Source: Leptospira sp. GIMC2001 (lineage in GTDB: Bacteria > Spirochaetota > Leptospiria > Leptospirales > Leptospiraceae). From it: DNA of 64,000 nucleotides. This document shows positions 63,526 to 64,000 of the stretch, one piece after another (the first letter of the stretch is position 1; each line of letters starts with the position of its first letter). The stretch spans positions 2,845,559 through 2,909,558 of the forward strand of contig NZ_CP115468.1 in NCBI RefSeq assembly GCF_028462125.1, given 5' to 3'. Under the pieces are notes generated by a model. It was not told the DNA's origin. It saw nothing but the letters and a program-made list of their open reading frames with translations, and did not search any database. The position numbers and the translations under genes are program-made.

Positions 63526-64000
63526 ATTCTGCTAGTAATCGGAATGTATTTTCTTGAAATATCACCCACAAAAATCTGCCTTGGTCGAACTTTACTAGTC
63601 TCACCAATTTTGCGAAGTTCTCTCCAATGTGCCATCCAACCAGGAAGTCTACCAATCACTTGCATTGACGTGAACAACTCTTTCGGAATTCCTAAAGTAT
63701 GGAAAAGGATTCCACTATAAAATTCCAAGTTGGGATACAGATTGTTCTTCACAAAATAATCTTCATCCCAGATAAAGCTATCAATCTCAACAGCGAGACT
63801 TTCGATAGGATCTAGCTTTCTATTCTTATAAAACTCTTGAAACACCTTTCTCGCAACACGAGCTCGAGGACTAATAGCATCATATGCTTTCTGACCGAAA
63901 CCGTTAGAATGCAATGGAACTTCACCTGTCTTGAATCTCTCAAAATAAGACTTCGCATCCATTCCTACTCTTAAAATATCTTCCAATAATTCAACAGCGG
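63522..64000 (-). CDS. gltA: Citrate synthase, C-terminal part (runs off the window)
   Basis: The frame enters from beyond 64000 (A-V-E-L-L-E-D-I...), so the 5' part is missing. The visible ~158 residues match the C-terminal third of citrate synthase: N-G-F-G-Q-K-A-Y-D-A-I-S-P-R-A in place of the usual 'GhgHrvYk..DPRa', N-L-E-F-Y-S-G-I-L-F-H-T-L-G-I-P, F-T-S-M-Q-V-I-G-R-L-P-G-W-M-A-H-W, and R-P-R-Q-I-F-V-G. The His that normally sits in G-H-x-V-Y is Gln here, so confirming that it is a true citrate synthase needs the whole gene. Confidence 0.88.
   Translation of the reverse strand, partial: AVELLEDILRVGMDAKSYFERFKTGEVPLHSNGFGQKAYDAISPRARVARKVFQEFYKNRKLDPIESLAVEIDSFIWDEDYFVKNNLYPNLEFYSGILFHTLGIPKELFTSMQVIGRLPGWMAHWRELRKIGETSKVRPRQIFVGDISRKYIPITSRI

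Overview
The window is AT-rich spirochaete chromosome and the gene content points to Leptospira or a close relative. Evidence includes a fliF-fliG-fliH cluster with a divergent FliG, lipid A synthesis (lpxK), many lipoproteins with loose spirochaetal lipoboxes, several large DISM-type receptors and SpoIIE-type phosphatases, and an enolase-phosphatase (mtnC). I see no phage, insertion sequence, CRISPR array, rRNA or tRNA. Coding density is very high: no gap exceeds about 250 bp, and most tail-to-tail gene pairs abut or overlap.

Layout. 1-166: end of a short-chain dehydrogenase. 255-3964: fliF, a fliG paralogue and fliH, followed directly by two DISM receptors with degenerate kinase domains (3961-7817). 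7788-10903 (minus): mtnC, an MFS carrier and a secreted membrane protein. 11012-16656: a TagA-type glycosyltransferase, a 1262-residue acidic-repeat TPR membrane protein (candidate flagellar collar protein) and a secreted protein with two glycogen-binding-type folds. 16658-25796 (minus): one long probable operon of a PP2C phosphatase with TPRs, an AttH/CrtC-like secreted protein, oppBCDF without oppA, and AsmA. 25915-28174: a START-like secreted protein and a polytopic membrane protein. 28166-36823 (minus): recC-recB-recD. 37074-40338: a lipoprotein and a membrane SpoIIE phosphatase. 40340-42390 (minus): lipoprotein, nadA, ispF. 42505-45909: LpoB-like lipoprotein, its COG3014-like TPR partner, a TIP30-like protein and a DUF374 acyltransferase. 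45997-51619: metK, half of a split transketolase, clpS, a cyclic-nucleotide-binding protein, and nfeD plus slipin. 51628-54059 (minus): three genes. 54110-59341: Cys-rich lipoprotein, frameshifted rsmI, FlgM-like protein, a motif-less iron-ADH homologue, a small protein and mnmC. 59310-64000: lpxK, a lipoprotein, a five-haem cytochrome lipoprotein, hisE, a thioredoxin-TPR protein and the C-terminal part of citrate synthase.

The most interesting signals are: (a) a tandem of DISM receptors that have lost the phospho-accepting His (the second also its ATP-binding boxes), overlapping fliH by 4 bp; (b) a FliG paralogue without the usual charged torque-helix residues; (c) an iron-ADH family protein that has lost three of four metal ligands and the NAD-binding GGGS motif; (d) rsmI interrupted at an A9 tract; (e) a phosphatase-secreted protein-oppBCDF-asmA operon with a hairpin over the first gene's likely ribosome-binding site; (f) mutually exclusive stem-loops after metK. 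All identifications come from motif recognition by eye; no database search was run.
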